From contig NZ_JACOPF010000002.1 in assembly GCF_014287475.1 (NCBI RefSeq), positions 558,001-622,000 on the forward strand: a stretch of DNA of 64,000 nucleotides. The letters run 5' to 3'. The notes under the pieces were generated by a model. The model was not told the DNA's origin. It made no database searches and saw nothing but the letters and a program-made list of their open reading frames with translations. Shown here in pieces: positions 35,328 through 43,515 of this stretch (position 1 is the stretch's first letter; every line of letters starts with the position of its first letter). The DNA comes from Mediterraneibacter hominis (GTDB lineage Bacteria; Bacillota; Clostridia; Lachnospirales; Lachnospiraceae). The position numbers and the translations under genes are program-made.

Positions 35328-37040
35328 ATGAAAGTTTTATTGGCTGCAATAAATGCAAAATATATACATTCCAATCTGGCTGTCTACAGTCTTAAGGCAT
35401 ATGCAGAAAAGTTCGGATATAAGGCCAAAATCGCTGAATATACAATCAATCAGCCGCTAAATGAGCTGTTAGGAGAGCTGTTTGAGCAAAAACCAGACGT
35501 CATATGCTTCTCCTGTTATCTTTGGAACATTTCCTATGTAAAGGCGCTTCTTAAGGAACTTCCCAAAATTTTGCCCGAGGTACGACTGTGGCTGGGCGGG
35601 CCGGAGGTATCTTTCAATGCCAAACAAATGCTTGCAGAGTATCCGCAGCTAGAAGGCATTATGTGCGGAGAGGGAGAAGAGACATTTCGGGAACTGATGG
35701 AACATTTTGAACAGGGGCGGCCGGAATTGGATAAGATACGCGGAATTGTATTTTGCAGAAAGACGGATGGAAAAATCATAGAGACGCCTCCAAGACAGGT
35801 GATGGATCTCAATGCGGTTCCATTTGTCTATGAGAATCTGGATTGCTTTGCAAATAAGATTGTGTATTATGAATCGAGCCGAGGCTGTCCGTTTTCGTGC
35901 AGCTATTGTCTGTCCTCCATAGATAAATGCCTGCGGTTTCGAGATACAAAGAAAGTGAAGGAGGAACTGCAATTTTTGATAGACAGCGAGGTACCGCAGG
36001 TAAAATTTGTAGATCGTACATTTAATTGCAGGCGGGATCATGCAATGGAAATATGGACCTATTTAATGGAGCATGACAGGGGGATTACAAATTTTCATTT
36101 TGAAATTGCGGCGGATTTGTTGAGTGAAGAGGAGCTGGAACTGATTGGGAAAATGCGCCCAGGACTGATTCAGCTTGAAATTGGGATTCAGTCTACTAAT
36201 GAAGACACAATCAGAGAAATTCGAAGGACAATGCAGTTTTCGCGGGTGAAAAAGGTGGTGAAGCAGATACAGGAAAGGGGAAACGTACACCAGCATTTAG
36301 ATTTGATTGCAGGGCTTCCCTTTGAAGATATGGCAAGTTTTAAAAAATCGTTCTGTGATGTATATGCTCTGAAGCCGGAACAATTACAGCTTGGCTTTTT
36401 AAAAGTTTTAAAAGGCTCCTGGATGCATGAGAAGGCAGAAGATTATGGGCTTTTATATCAGGACATGCCGCCCTATGAAGTACTCTCTACCAGGTGGATA
36501 GCGTATGGAGAAATCCGCAGGTTAAAAAAGATAGAAGAAATGGTAGAGGTGTACTATAACAGCAGGCAGTTTGAATATACGATAGAACTGTTAGAACAGG
36601 AATATCCGGATGCATTTACCATGTATGAAGCGATTGCGGCGTATTATGAGAAAGAAAATCTGGACAAAATAAACCATTCCAGACTGGCAAGATATGAGAT
36701 TTTGTTTGCATTTATAGAAAAATCCCAGATACGAGATATAGAGAGCTACAGGCAGTCGCTGCTGCTGGACCTATATATGAGAGAAAATGTGAAACGACGC
36801 CCCTGTTTCGTACAGGAGATACAGATAACAAAAGAGGAAGCAAGAAGATTCTATGAAAAAGAAGCGCAGGAATTCCATTATCTGAAGGGGTATGAACAGT
36901 ACGGCAGAATGCAGATACGTAAAATGACGCATTTAGAATGGATAGGTGGAAAGCTTCTTCTGTTTGACTATCAGAACAGAAATAAGCTTACGCACCAGGC
37001 GGCAGTATATGAAATTACAGAGGATACAGGAGAGGTTTAA
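35328..37040 (+). CDS. B12-binding radical SAM protein (DUF4080)
   Basis: A 570-residue protein with a cobalamin-binding-like Rossmann domain (about 1-150, PDVICFSCYLWNISYV and WLGGPEVSFN), a radical SAM domain with the cluster motif C187-x3-C191-x2-C194 (RGCPFSCSYC), and a C-terminal DUF4080 region. The ATG at 35328 has GGAGGAG before it. A longer frame begins inside the SRP promoter. The reaction is unknown. Relatives are common in Clostridia and some are annotated as tRNA or anaerobic-metabolism enzymes without evidence. The nth gene follows after nine bases. Confidence 0.88.
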   Translation: MKVLLAAINAKYIHSNLAVYSLKAYAEKFGYKAKIAEYTINQPLNELLGELFEQKPDVICFSCYLWNISYVKALLKELPKILPEVRLWLGGPEVSFNAKQMLAEYPQLEGIMCGEGEETFRELMEHFEQGRPELDKIRGIVFCRKTDGKIIETPPRQVMDLNAVPFVYENLDCFANKIVYYESSRGCPFSCSYCLSSIDKCLRFRDTKKVKEELQFLIDSEVPQVKFVDRTFNCRRDHAMEIWTYLMEHDRGITNFHFEIAADLLSEEELELIGKMRPGLIQLEIGIQSTNEDTIREIRRTMQFSRVKKVVKQIQERGNVHQHLDLIAGLPFEDMASFKKSFCDVYALKPEQLQLGFLKVLKGSWMHEKAEDYGLLYQDMPPYEVLSTRWIAYGEIRRLKKIEEMVEVYYNSRQFEYTIELLEQEYPDAFTMYEAIAAYYEKENLDKINHSRLARYEILFAFIEKSQIRDIESYRQSLLLDLYMRENVKRRPCFVQEIQITKEEARRFYEKEAQEFHYLKGYEQYGRMQIRKMTHLEWIGGKLLLFDYQNRNKLTHQAAVYEITEDTGEV

Positions 37041-37049
37041 GCGATAAAG

Positions 37050-37676
37050 ATGAAGAAACGTACAGAGGAAATTATAAAAATATTGGATGAACAGTTTGGA
37101 ACAGAATATGTCTGTTACCTGCATTATGAGACACCGTGGCAGCTTTTGATTGCGACTATGCTAAGTGCGCAGTGTACGGACGCGCGTGTCAATATTGTAA
37201 CGAAAGACCTGTTCCAGAAATATGATACATTGGAAAAGTTTGCAAATGCAGATTTAAAGGAACTGGAACAGGATATTAAACCGACAGGATTTTATCATAA
37301 CAAGGCAAAAAATATCATAGCGTGTACGAAGGCGCTGGCAGAACGGTTTGGCGGGGAGGTTCCCAGAAGCCTGGAAGACTTGACGTCTCTTGCGGGGGTA
37401 GGAAGAAAGACAGCGAATGTCATACGGGGGAATATTTACCATGACGCCAGTGTAGTGGTAGACACCCATGTAAAGAGAATTTCGAAAAGGCTGGGGCTTA
37501 CTGTGAATGAAGATCCAGAAAAAATAGAGCAGGATCTGATGAAGGAGCTGCCAAAGGATCACTGGATTTTGTATAATATCCAGATCATCACCTTTGGGCG
37601 GACTGTCTGTACGGCGAGAAGTCCCAAATGTGAACAGTGCCGCTTGCAAAAATACTGTAAAGAGTATAAAATGTAG
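37050..37676 (+). CDS. nth: Endonuclease III
   Basis: A 208-residue DNA glycosylase/AP lyase for oxidised pyrimidines. The helix-hairpin-helix is LAGVGRKTANVI with the catalytic Lys, followed by the catalytic Asp in VVDTHVKRISKRLGL. The C-terminal [4Fe-4S] motif is C-x6-C-x2-C-x5-C (CTARSPKCEQCRLQKYC). Length and motifs are complete. It is probably co-transcribed with the radical SAM gene. Confidence 0.97.
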   Translation: MKKRTEEIIKILDEQFGTEYVCYLHYETPWQLLIATMLSAQCTDARVNIVTKDLFQKYDTLEKFANADLKELEQDIKPTGFYHNKAKNIIACTKALAERFGGEVPRSLEDLTSLAGVGRKTANVIRGNIYHDASVVVDTHVKRISKRLGLTVNEDPEKIEQDLMKELPKDHWILYNIQIITFGRTVCTARSPKCEQCRLQKYCKEYKM

Positions 37677-37717
37677 TTTATTATAATTAGATGAAGTTTC
37701 ATAAGGAGTGACAAGAT

Positions 37718-37819
37718 ATGAATTTATATGATAAAAAGTTCAGAAAAATTGTTTCTATTGGAATTCTTGTGATCATTGTGGCAATGATTCTGACAATGGT
37801 TTTGCCATATATCATATAA
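37718..37819 (+). CDS. 33-residue single-pass membrane peptide
   Basis: A short open frame with a strong AAGGAG site seven bases before its ATG. The product starts MNLYDKKFRKI, continues with one hydrophobic helix (about 11-29) and ends LPYII. The basic N-terminus and the position between nth and the VanW gene suggest a genuine small protein. Its function is unknown. Confidence 0.65.
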   Translation: MNLYDKKFRKIVSIGILVIIVAMILTMVLPYII

Positions 37820-37863
37820 TGCAGGCGGTATAAAGAAAGTGTGTGAGTAAGGCAGGGGAATGT

Positions 37864-39381
37864 ATGAACAAGAAGAGAAAAAAACACAAAAGCGTCAGAA
37901 GCTATAAGCCGGATAGAAGGGCGATCTTGGGTCTGCTCTTTGTTCTTGCCTGCGCAGTTTGTGTCATTGTGCTTGTTCAGCTTTACTTACATAGAACAAT
38001 TGATAAATATGAAAAGAATGTCATTATAAAAGGGGTATCTATTGGGACAACCGACGTCTCAGATATGACAAAAGAGGAGGCAAAAAGCGCTGTTTTAGCA
38101 GATACAGAAAGCTGCGGACAAGAGCAGCTTATATTGACATTAGAAAACGGAAACCAGGCAGAGGCAGCCTTGTCAGAGCTGGGGCTTACTGTAAAGGATC
38201 TGGACAGCGTGATTCAAAAAGCGGCAGATTACGGAAAAGTCGGAAATGCAGTGAGCTGTTTTAAGATTTTAAAAAATTCTGAAAAGGGAAAAGAGAAGAA
38301 ACGCTTCACCATTGCGTACCAGGTGACGGAAGAGGATGTGAAAAGGATACTGGAAGAACGTTTAAATCCTCTTTTGAAGCTTCCGGTCAATGCCCGTGTG
38401 ACACAGGATGAAAACGGCGTAGTTGTAGTGGAGGAACAGCCAGGAGAGATACTGGATATAGAAAAAACAGTCAAAAATATCAACCAGTTTTTGGATAAGA
38501 AGTGGAATAAAAAGGGCGGCACAGTACAAGCAGAGGTCAGGCATACGGAACCGGATATAACAACAGAGGATTTGGAGGGGATAACGGATCTGCTCGGAAG
38601 CTTTACTACATATTATGGAAATGACGGTTCCGGCCGATCTCTGAATGTAGAGTCAGGGGCGAACCATATAAATGCCACACTGCTTCAACCAGGAGAAGAG
38701 ATTTCTGTCAATGGGGCGATGGAGCCCTACACAGAAGAGAACGGATATTATCCCGCGGCTTCCTATGAAGGAGATCGGGTGGTCGAGTCTATGGGCGGGG
38801 GAATTTGCCAGGTATCAACGACACTGTACAATGCAGTGCTAAGGGCAGAGCTGGAGGTGACAGAGCGTCATCCCCATTCTATGCTGGTTTCCTACGTAGA
38901 GCCATCTATGGACGCGGCGATTGCAGAGGATATACTGGACTTTAAATTTAAGAACAACTATGGCAGTCAGATCTATATCGAAACAGTCCTTTCTGATGGT
39001 TCTCTGACATTTAACATCTACGGGAAAGAGACAAGAGATGAGAACCGATCTGTAGAATATGTAAGTGAAACATTAGAGACAGAGGAGCCGGAAGGGAAAC
39101 GGTTTGTTGCCACAGAAGATGCGATTGGATATATAGCAACACAAAGCGAGGCGCATACGGGCATGACTGCGCAGCTTTGGAAGGTTGTCTATGAAGACGG
39201 ACAGGAAGTAAGCCGGGACGTCATTAATTACAGCGAGTACGTGTCCTCAAAGGAGACGGTCGGAGTGGGGACTGCATCGGACAATCAAGAAGCTGTTGAA
39301 AAAATAAACGCCGCCATCGAGACACAGGATGAGGACAAGATACAAAAGGCAATTCAAGAGATTACAGGCGGAAATGGATAA
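37864..39381 (+). CDS. VanW-family protein with peptidoglycan-binding-like domain
   Basis: A 505-residue protein with a basic N-terminus, a signal-anchor helix (about 22-45), a repeated PG-binding-like region (about 60-230) and a VanW domain (about 260-400) containing NGAMEPYTEENGYYPAAS, MGGGICQVSTTLYNAVLRAEL and ERHPHSMLVSYV. The ATG at 37864 has AGGGGA before it. A GTG seven codons upstream is less supported. VanW proteins are cell-surface or wall-linked in Clostridia with unknown enzymatic role. No vancomycin resistance genes accompany it. Confidence 0.9.
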   Translation: MNKKRKKHKSVRSYKPDRRAILGLLFVLACAVCVIVLVQLYLHRTIDKYEKNVIIKGVSIGTTDVSDMTKEEAKSAVLADTESCGQEQLILTLENGNQAEAALSELGLTVKDLDSVIQKAADYGKVGNAVSCFKILKNSEKGKEKKRFTIAYQVTEEDVKRILEERLNPLLKLPVNARVTQDENGVVVVEEQPGEILDIEKTVKNINQFLDKKWNKKGGTVQAEVRHTEPDITTEDLEGITDLLGSFTTYYGNDGSGRSLNVESGANHINATLLQPGEEISVNGAMEPYTEENGYYPAASYEGDRVVESMGGGICQVSTTLYNAVLRAELEVTERHPHSMLVSYVEPSMDAAIAEDILDFKFKNNYGSQIYIETVLSDGSLTFNIYGKETRDENRSVEYVSETLETEEPEGKRFVATEDAIGYIATQSEAHTGMTAQLWKVVYEDGQEVSRDVINYSEYVSSKETVGVGTASDNQEAVEKINAAIETQDEDKIQKAIQEITGGNG

Positions 39382-39418
39382 AAAATAAATGAAACAAGAA
39401 GAAAAAGAGAGGGCTTCC

Positions 39419-40417
39419 ATGAAGATTGGAAATCTATCGCAAACCGTGTGGAAACGGGATATAAAAAAGAAAATACAGATGAGACGCAAAGAGGTACTCT
39501 TTCCGATTATGATGGAAGAAAAAACTTCTGCCCTTGTCTGTGGAGGTAAGGCACACAGTGAAGCCTTTGTGTGGGCGGATGCATCTGTAAGCGGAACAAC
39601 CGAGAAGCTTGGACAATATGCCATTCTTCGCGCGGCAAATGACGTCGCCGCGAAAGGAGCAGAGCCAATAGGGGTGTCTGTGCAGATTTTAAGTCCTGCC
39701 AAAGAAAAGGAAGAAAAAATCGTACATATGGCAGCGGCAATGGAGGAAATGTGCGAAAAATTAAATCTTCAGATAACCTGTATAAGAGCAGAGGGCAGTC
39801 CTTCTGTTTTTCAAAATATTGTCTGTGTAACAGTGGCAGGCTTTTTAGATGCTGCTGTTCCTGCAAAAGCCGCACGACCGGGCAGGGAGATTCTGCTGTG
39901 CGGCTATGCCGGACTGGAAGGAACCCTGCTGATTGCGCAGGAAGCAGAGGAAGAGCTGGGCAGACGTTTTACTCCTGCGTTTTTGCGTCAGACAAAGGAA
40001 AAGGAAAAATGGCTGTGCACACCGCCTGTTATTCGAGGGGCATTTGCACATGGCGCCAAAACAGCGCGGCAGATAGGAAGCGGTGGGATTCTGGCAGCTC
40101 TTTGGGAGCTTGGGGAATGTTTTAACATAGGAATGGAAATAGAATTTTCAGACATTCTTATCTGCCAGGAGACAGTGGAAATTTGTGAGTATTACCAGTT
40201 GAATCCGTATCAGATGACTTCTGCCGGAAGCTTGCTTATCACCACAGATAAAAGTACAGAACTGCTGGCATTTTTTAAGCAGGTGGGAATACGAGCCAGA
40301 AGGCTTGGGGTTATCACGGATGACAATGTCCGGATAGTCACAAGCGGCACAGAAAAAAGGTATCTCGACAGGCCGGCGCCGGATGAATGGCTGCGCTGGC
40401 AAAGCGACAGAAAATAG
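39419..40417 (+). CDS. AIR synthase-related (HypE/ThiL/PurM-fold) protein
   Basis: A 332-residue protein of the PurM/HypE superfamily. The N-terminal ATP-binding half has WADASVSGTTEKLGQYAILRAANDVAAKGAEPIG. The second half has SGGILAALWELGECFNIGMEIE and GSLLITTD. The position between a VanW gene and an Lrp regulator gives no clue to substrate, and no hyp, thi or pur genes are near. The ATG at 39419 has AGAGGG at good spacing and gives the family-like start MKIGNLSQ. ATG 39389 would add ten residues. Confidence 0.8.
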   Translation: MKIGNLSQTVWKRDIKKKIQMRRKEVLFPIMMEEKTSALVCGGKAHSEAFVWADASVSGTTEKLGQYAILRAANDVAAKGAEPIGVSVQILSPAKEKEEKIVHMAAAMEEMCEKLNLQITCIRAEGSPSVFQNIVCVTVAGFLDAAVPAKAARPGREILLCGYAGLEGTLLIAQEAEEELGRRFTPAFLRQTKEKEKWLCTPPVIRGAFAHGAKTARQIGSGGILAALWELGECFNIGMEIEFSDILICQETVEICEYYQLNPYQMTSAGSLLITTDKSTELLAFFKQVGIRARRLGVITDDNVRIVTSGTEKRYLDRPAPDEWLRWQSDRK

Positions 40418-40446
40418 AAAAAATAAGAAAATCAGGAGGCAGTGAC

Positions 40447-40944
40447 ATGAATCAGAATGATTTGAGACTGGAAATATTAAAGTACCTGGAAAAGAACAGT
40501 CGGGTAGATTTGGGAGAACTTGCGGTACTGCTTGGCGTATCGGAAGTGGATATTGCAAATGCTATGTCCAATATGGAACAGGAAAAAATTATCTGCGGAT
40601 ACCATACATTGGTTGATTGGGATAAGGCCGGAGTGGAAAAAGTAACGGCCCTGATAGAAGTACGTGTAACACCGCAGAGAGACAGAGGATTTGACAGGAT
40701 TGCAGAACGGATTTATAAATATCCGGAAGTATTTTCCGTATATCTGATTTCCGGAGGCTATGATCTGCTTGTTACTTTGGAAGGAAAGACACTCAAAGAA
40801 GTATCCCGCTTTGTTTCGGAGAAGCTTTCTACTATAGATGAAGTCATCAGTACTGCCACATACTTCATATTAAAGAAATATAAAGATTACGGAACCATTA
40901 TGGGGCCGAAAAAAGAATCTGAGAGAATGAAGGTGACACCATAA
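40447..40944 (+). CDS. Lrp/AsnC-family transcriptional regulator
   Basis: A 165-residue regulator with an N-terminal HTH (about 5-60) and the RAM ligand-binding domain (about 70-150, including TALIEVRVTPQRDRGFDRIAERIYKYPEVFSVYLISGGYDLLVTLEGKT). The ATG at 40447 has a GGAGG site. It overlaps the aminotransferase gene by one base, an arrangement suggesting control of that enzyme by an amino acid. The ligand is unknown. Confidence 0.93.
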   Translation: MNQNDLRLEILKYLEKNSRVDLGELAVLLGVSEVDIANAMSNMEQEKIICGYHTLVDWDKAGVEKVTALIEVRVTPQRDRGFDRIAERIYKYPEVFSVYLISGGYDLLVTLEGKTLKEVSRFVSEKLSTIDEVISTATYFILKKYKDYGTIMGPKKESERMKVTP

Positions 40945-42113
40945 TGCGGACACCATTATCAAAAAAAATTATTGATATTCAGCCTTCTGGAATCCGGAAG
41001 TTTTTCGATGTGGCAAATGAAATGGAAGATGCGATCTCACTGGGGGTAGGTGAGCCGGATTTCGATACACCGTGGAGAATACGAGAAGAGGGCATTTTTT
41101 CGCTGGAAAGAGGGCGGACATTTTATACGTCCAATGCGGGGCTTCAGGAATTAAGAGAGGAGATTTGCCGTTATCTGGAACGGAAAATCCATGTGTCTTA
41201 TCATTCTAAGACAGAAACGCTTGTAACGGTCGGCGGAAGCGAGGCGATAGACATTGGGCTTCGCTGTATGCTGGATCCGGGGGACGAGGTTTTGATTCCG
41301 CAGCCTAGTTATGTGTCCTATCTGCCATGTACCATTATGGCGGACGGGGTGCCGGTGATTATCCCCCTCCAGTATGGAAATGAATTTAAACTGACAGTGG
41401 AAGATCTGGAAAAATATACGACGGAAAAGACAAAAGTGCTGGTTATGCCATTTCCAAACAATCCCACCGGCTCGATTATGACGTGGGAAGATTTAGAGCC
41501 GATCGCGCAGTTTGTAAAAGAGCACGATCTGTATGTAATGTCGGATGAAATCTATTCAGAACTCAGCTACAAGGGGGAGCATGTTTCGATCGCGAGCCTG
41601 CCTGGTATGCGGGAGAGAACAATTGTAATCAATGGATTTTCCAAAGGCTTTGCTATGACTGGATGGAGGCTGGGATATTGCTGTGGCCCGGCGGCGATCA
41701 TTGAACAGATGACAAAGCTGCATCAGTTTGCAATTATGTGTGCCCCTACAACCAGTCAGTATGCGGCGGTAGAAGGCTTAAGGAACTGCGAGAATGAGGT
41801 AGAAGAAATGCGCAAGGCATACAACCAGAGAAGGCGCTTTCTTATGCATGAATTTGCCAGAATGGGTCTGGAGTGTTTCGAGCCGTTCGGCGCGTTCTAT
41901 GTATTTCCGAGTATCAAGGAATTCGGCATGACTTCCGAAGAATTTGCGACCCGCCTCCTCAAGGAAGAAAAGGTGGCGGTTGTGCCAGGGACGGCTTTCG
42001 GCGAATGTGGAGAAGGCTTCCTTCGGATTTCTTATGCATATTCTCTGGAAGATCTAAAAGAAGCACTGGGCAGGCTTGGGCATTTTATTCAGCGCTTGCG
42101 CAACGAAAGATAG
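40944..42113 (+). CDS. Class I/II aminotransferase (PLP-dependent)
   Basis: A 389-residue fold-type I aminotransferase. Signatures are TSNAGLQELREEI, the VGGSEAIDIGLRCMLDPGDEVLIPQPSY pocket, FPNNPTGS, SDEIYSELSY, and the PLP-binding lysine in NGFSKGFAMTGWRLGYCCGP. The C-terminal ends with FLRISYAYSLEDLKEAL. The family includes aspartate, aromatic and branched-chain enzymes. Specificity is not resolvable. It follows an Lrp-type regulator with overlapping start and stop. Confidence 0.93.
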   Translation: MRTPLSKKIIDIQPSGIRKFFDVANEMEDAISLGVGEPDFDTPWRIREEGIFSLERGRTFYTSNAGLQELREEICRYLERKIHVSYHSKTETLVTVGGSEAIDIGLRCMLDPGDEVLIPQPSYVSYLPCTIMADGVPVIIPLQYGNEFKLTVEDLEKYTTEKTKVLVMPFPNNPTGSIMTWEDLEPIAQFVKEHDLYVMSDEIYSELSYKGEHVSIASLPGMRERTIVINGFSKGFAMTGWRLGYCCGPAAIIEQMTKLHQFAIMCAPTTSQYAAVEGLRNCENEVEEMRKAYNQRRRFLMHEFARMGLECFEPFGAFYVFPSIKEFGMTSEEFATRLLKEEKVAVVPGTAFGECGEGFLRISYAYSLEDLKEALGRLGHFIQRLRNER

Positions 42114-42132
42114 GACAGAAAGGAAATACCAT

Positions 42133-42627
42133 ATGCTAAACATTGTACTGCTCGAACCGGAGATACCGGCAAATACCGGAAATATTGGACGTACCTGTGT
42201 AGCGACAAATACGCGCCTGCATCTGATAGAGCCATTCGGATTTAAGTTGAATGAGAAGGCATTAAAACGTGCCGGAATGGATTATTGGAAAGATTTGGAC
42301 GTCAGAACATATATTGATTTCGAAGATTTTAAAAGGCAAAATCCAGGCGCGAAAATCTATATGGCAACGACCAAAGCGCCGAAGGTATATACGGAAGTAA
42401 GGTATGAACCAGACTGCTATATCATGTTCGGGAAAGAAAGCGCGGGGATTCCGGAGGAAATACTTGTAGAATATAAAGAAAACTGCGTGCGGATTCCAAT
42501 GGCAGGAGACATTCGCTCGCTGAACCTCGGAAATTCGGTTGCAGTTATTTTGTATGAGGCGCTTAGGCAGCAGAAATTTGCAGGTCTGGAGGTTACAGGC
42601 CATTTACATAGGTTAAGCTGGGAGTAA
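42133..42627 (+). CDS. trmL: tRNA (cytidine/uridine-34 2'-O)-methyltransferase
   Basis: A 164-residue SPOUT-class methyltransferase that methylates the wobble ribose of tRNA-Leu. It has PEIPANTGNIGRTC near the start, then GMDYWKDL, MFGKESAGIPEEIL and SLNLGNSVAVILYEALRQ, with the SAM-binding knot at the C-terminus. The ATG at 42133 has AAAGGA. A longer open frame extends into the aminotransferase gene. Confidence 0.95.
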   Translation: MLNIVLLEPEIPANTGNIGRTCVATNTRLHLIEPFGFKLNEKALKRAGMDYWKDLDVRTYIDFEDFKRQNPGAKIYMATTKAPKVYTEVRYEPDCYIMFGKESAGIPEEILVEYKENCVRIPMAGDIRSLNLGNSVAVILYEALRQQKFAGLEVTGHLHRLSWE

Positions 42628-42633
42628 AAGAAG

Positions 42634-42660
42634 AGAAGTCCCTAACAGGGCTTCTTTTTT
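42634..42660. terminator. Terminator between trmL and the convergent MmcQ/YjbR gene
   Basis: AGAAGTCCCT (42634-42643) pairs with AGGGCTTCT (42647-42655), a stem with one bulge, followed by six T residues. A-rich sequence on the other side makes it usable on both strands. Confidence 0.8.
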
Positions 42661-42666
42661 CTTTTA

Positions 42667-43020
42667 TCAAACAGTTAATTTAAAACTTATATCAAGAAGC
42701 AGTTTTACCGTTTCGGCGCTGACAGTTCCATCTAATGCGACAGAAATCCAATGCGCCTTATTCATATGATAGGCCGGATAAATGCCTGGCTTTTCCCGAA
42801 AAGAACCAAGCGTGACAGGGTCACATTTTACATTCAAAAGCTCCAGATACTCCATACCAGGCAGGCCCAGCTTTTCTTTAGGCACAGTCATACATAACGC
42901 AAACCATTTTTTGTTGCGGGTATGGCGGAAAACCATGTAATCGGGATACTTTGCCCAAGGAAAATCAGGATAGATATGGTAAGCCTCAGCGATATATTCT
43001 TTTAATTCTATTTTGTTCAT
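42667..43020 (-). CDS. MmcQ/YjbR family protein
   Basis: A 117-residue protein with the CyaY-like double-wing fold of the MmcQ/YjbR family. Signatures are FPWAKYPDYMVFRHTRNKKWFALCM, LLNVKCDPVTLGSFREKPGIYPAYHMNKAHWISVALD and a C-terminal helix. The family is thought to bind DNA but its role is unproven. It is convergent with trmL. Confidence 0.9.
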   Translation of the reverse strand: MNKIELKEYIAEAYHIYPDFPWAKYPDYMVFRHTRNKKWFALCMTVPKEKLGLPGMEYLELLNVKCDPVTLGSFREKPGIYPAYHMNKAHWISVALDGTVSAETVKLLLDISFKLTV

Positions 43021-43155
43021 TTTTTATATCTCCTGTAGTTATCCTGTCAAAGAAAGAAATATTCCTGCTTTGGATTATAAATCAGCTCTTATTGCTGCTA
43101 TTATACCATTTTGTTATCTGGTGAACAATAAATAAAAGGAAGGTGTGTGTATAAT

Positions 43156-43384
43156 ATGGCACAAACTACAGTAAGTGTACGAATGGACGATACTTAAAAA
43201 AAGAGTTTGATACCGTATGCAATAATTTAGGCTTATCCATGACAACAGCAATTACTATGCTTGCAAAAAAATGACACGTGAAAAAAGAATACCTTTTGAA
43301 GTCACTATAGACCCGTTCTATTCAGATGAAAATCTATTGCGCAAACGGAAGCCACCGGCGGCACTGTACACGAGGTAAATTTAT
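43156..43384 (+). pseudogene. RelB/DinJ-type antitoxin, frameshifted remnant
   Basis: The start ATG at 43156 has AGGTGTGTG upstream. The frame reads MAQTTVSVRMDDT and then hits a stop. Restoring one missing T gives KKEFDTVCNNLGLSMTTAITMLAKK, and a second single-base deletion in a 7-A run leads to MTREKRIPFEVTIDPFYSDENL. A third shift is needed to read ATGGTVHEVNLYD. This is a RelB/DinJ antitoxin with at least three frameshifts, so it is not functional as read. Confidence 0.85.
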
Positions 43385-43515
43385 ATGATTAAAGTGTGGA
43401 CAGATGAAGCATAGGAAGATTTTGAGTATTGGACAAAGCAAGACAGAAAAACCCTTAAACGTATTTTGCAGTTACTCAAAGATATTGACCGCAATGGATA
43501 TGAAGGAATGTGCAA
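43385..43515 (+). pseudogene. YoeB/Txe-type toxin, interrupted and truncated
   Basis: The frame starts MIKVWTDEA and then has TAG where the family has Trp (TGG). It continues EDFEYWTKQDRKTLKRILQLLKDIDRNGYEG, which matches the N-terminal half of YoeB. The catalytic C-terminal half is missing, and the sequence passes into the BspA-like remnant. It partners the antitoxin remnant just upstream. Confidence 0.85.

Noticed and set aside
37864..39381. Vancomycin-resistance gene cluster (VanW and, at 27341, VanY)
   Set aside because: Neither vanH, vanA/B ligase, vanX nor VanRS-type genes are near either gene. Both families are ordinary wall proteins in Clostridia.
43156..43515. Functional RelB-YoeB toxin-antitoxin system
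   Set aside because: Three frameshifts in the antitoxin, an in-frame stop and a missing C-terminal half in the toxin.
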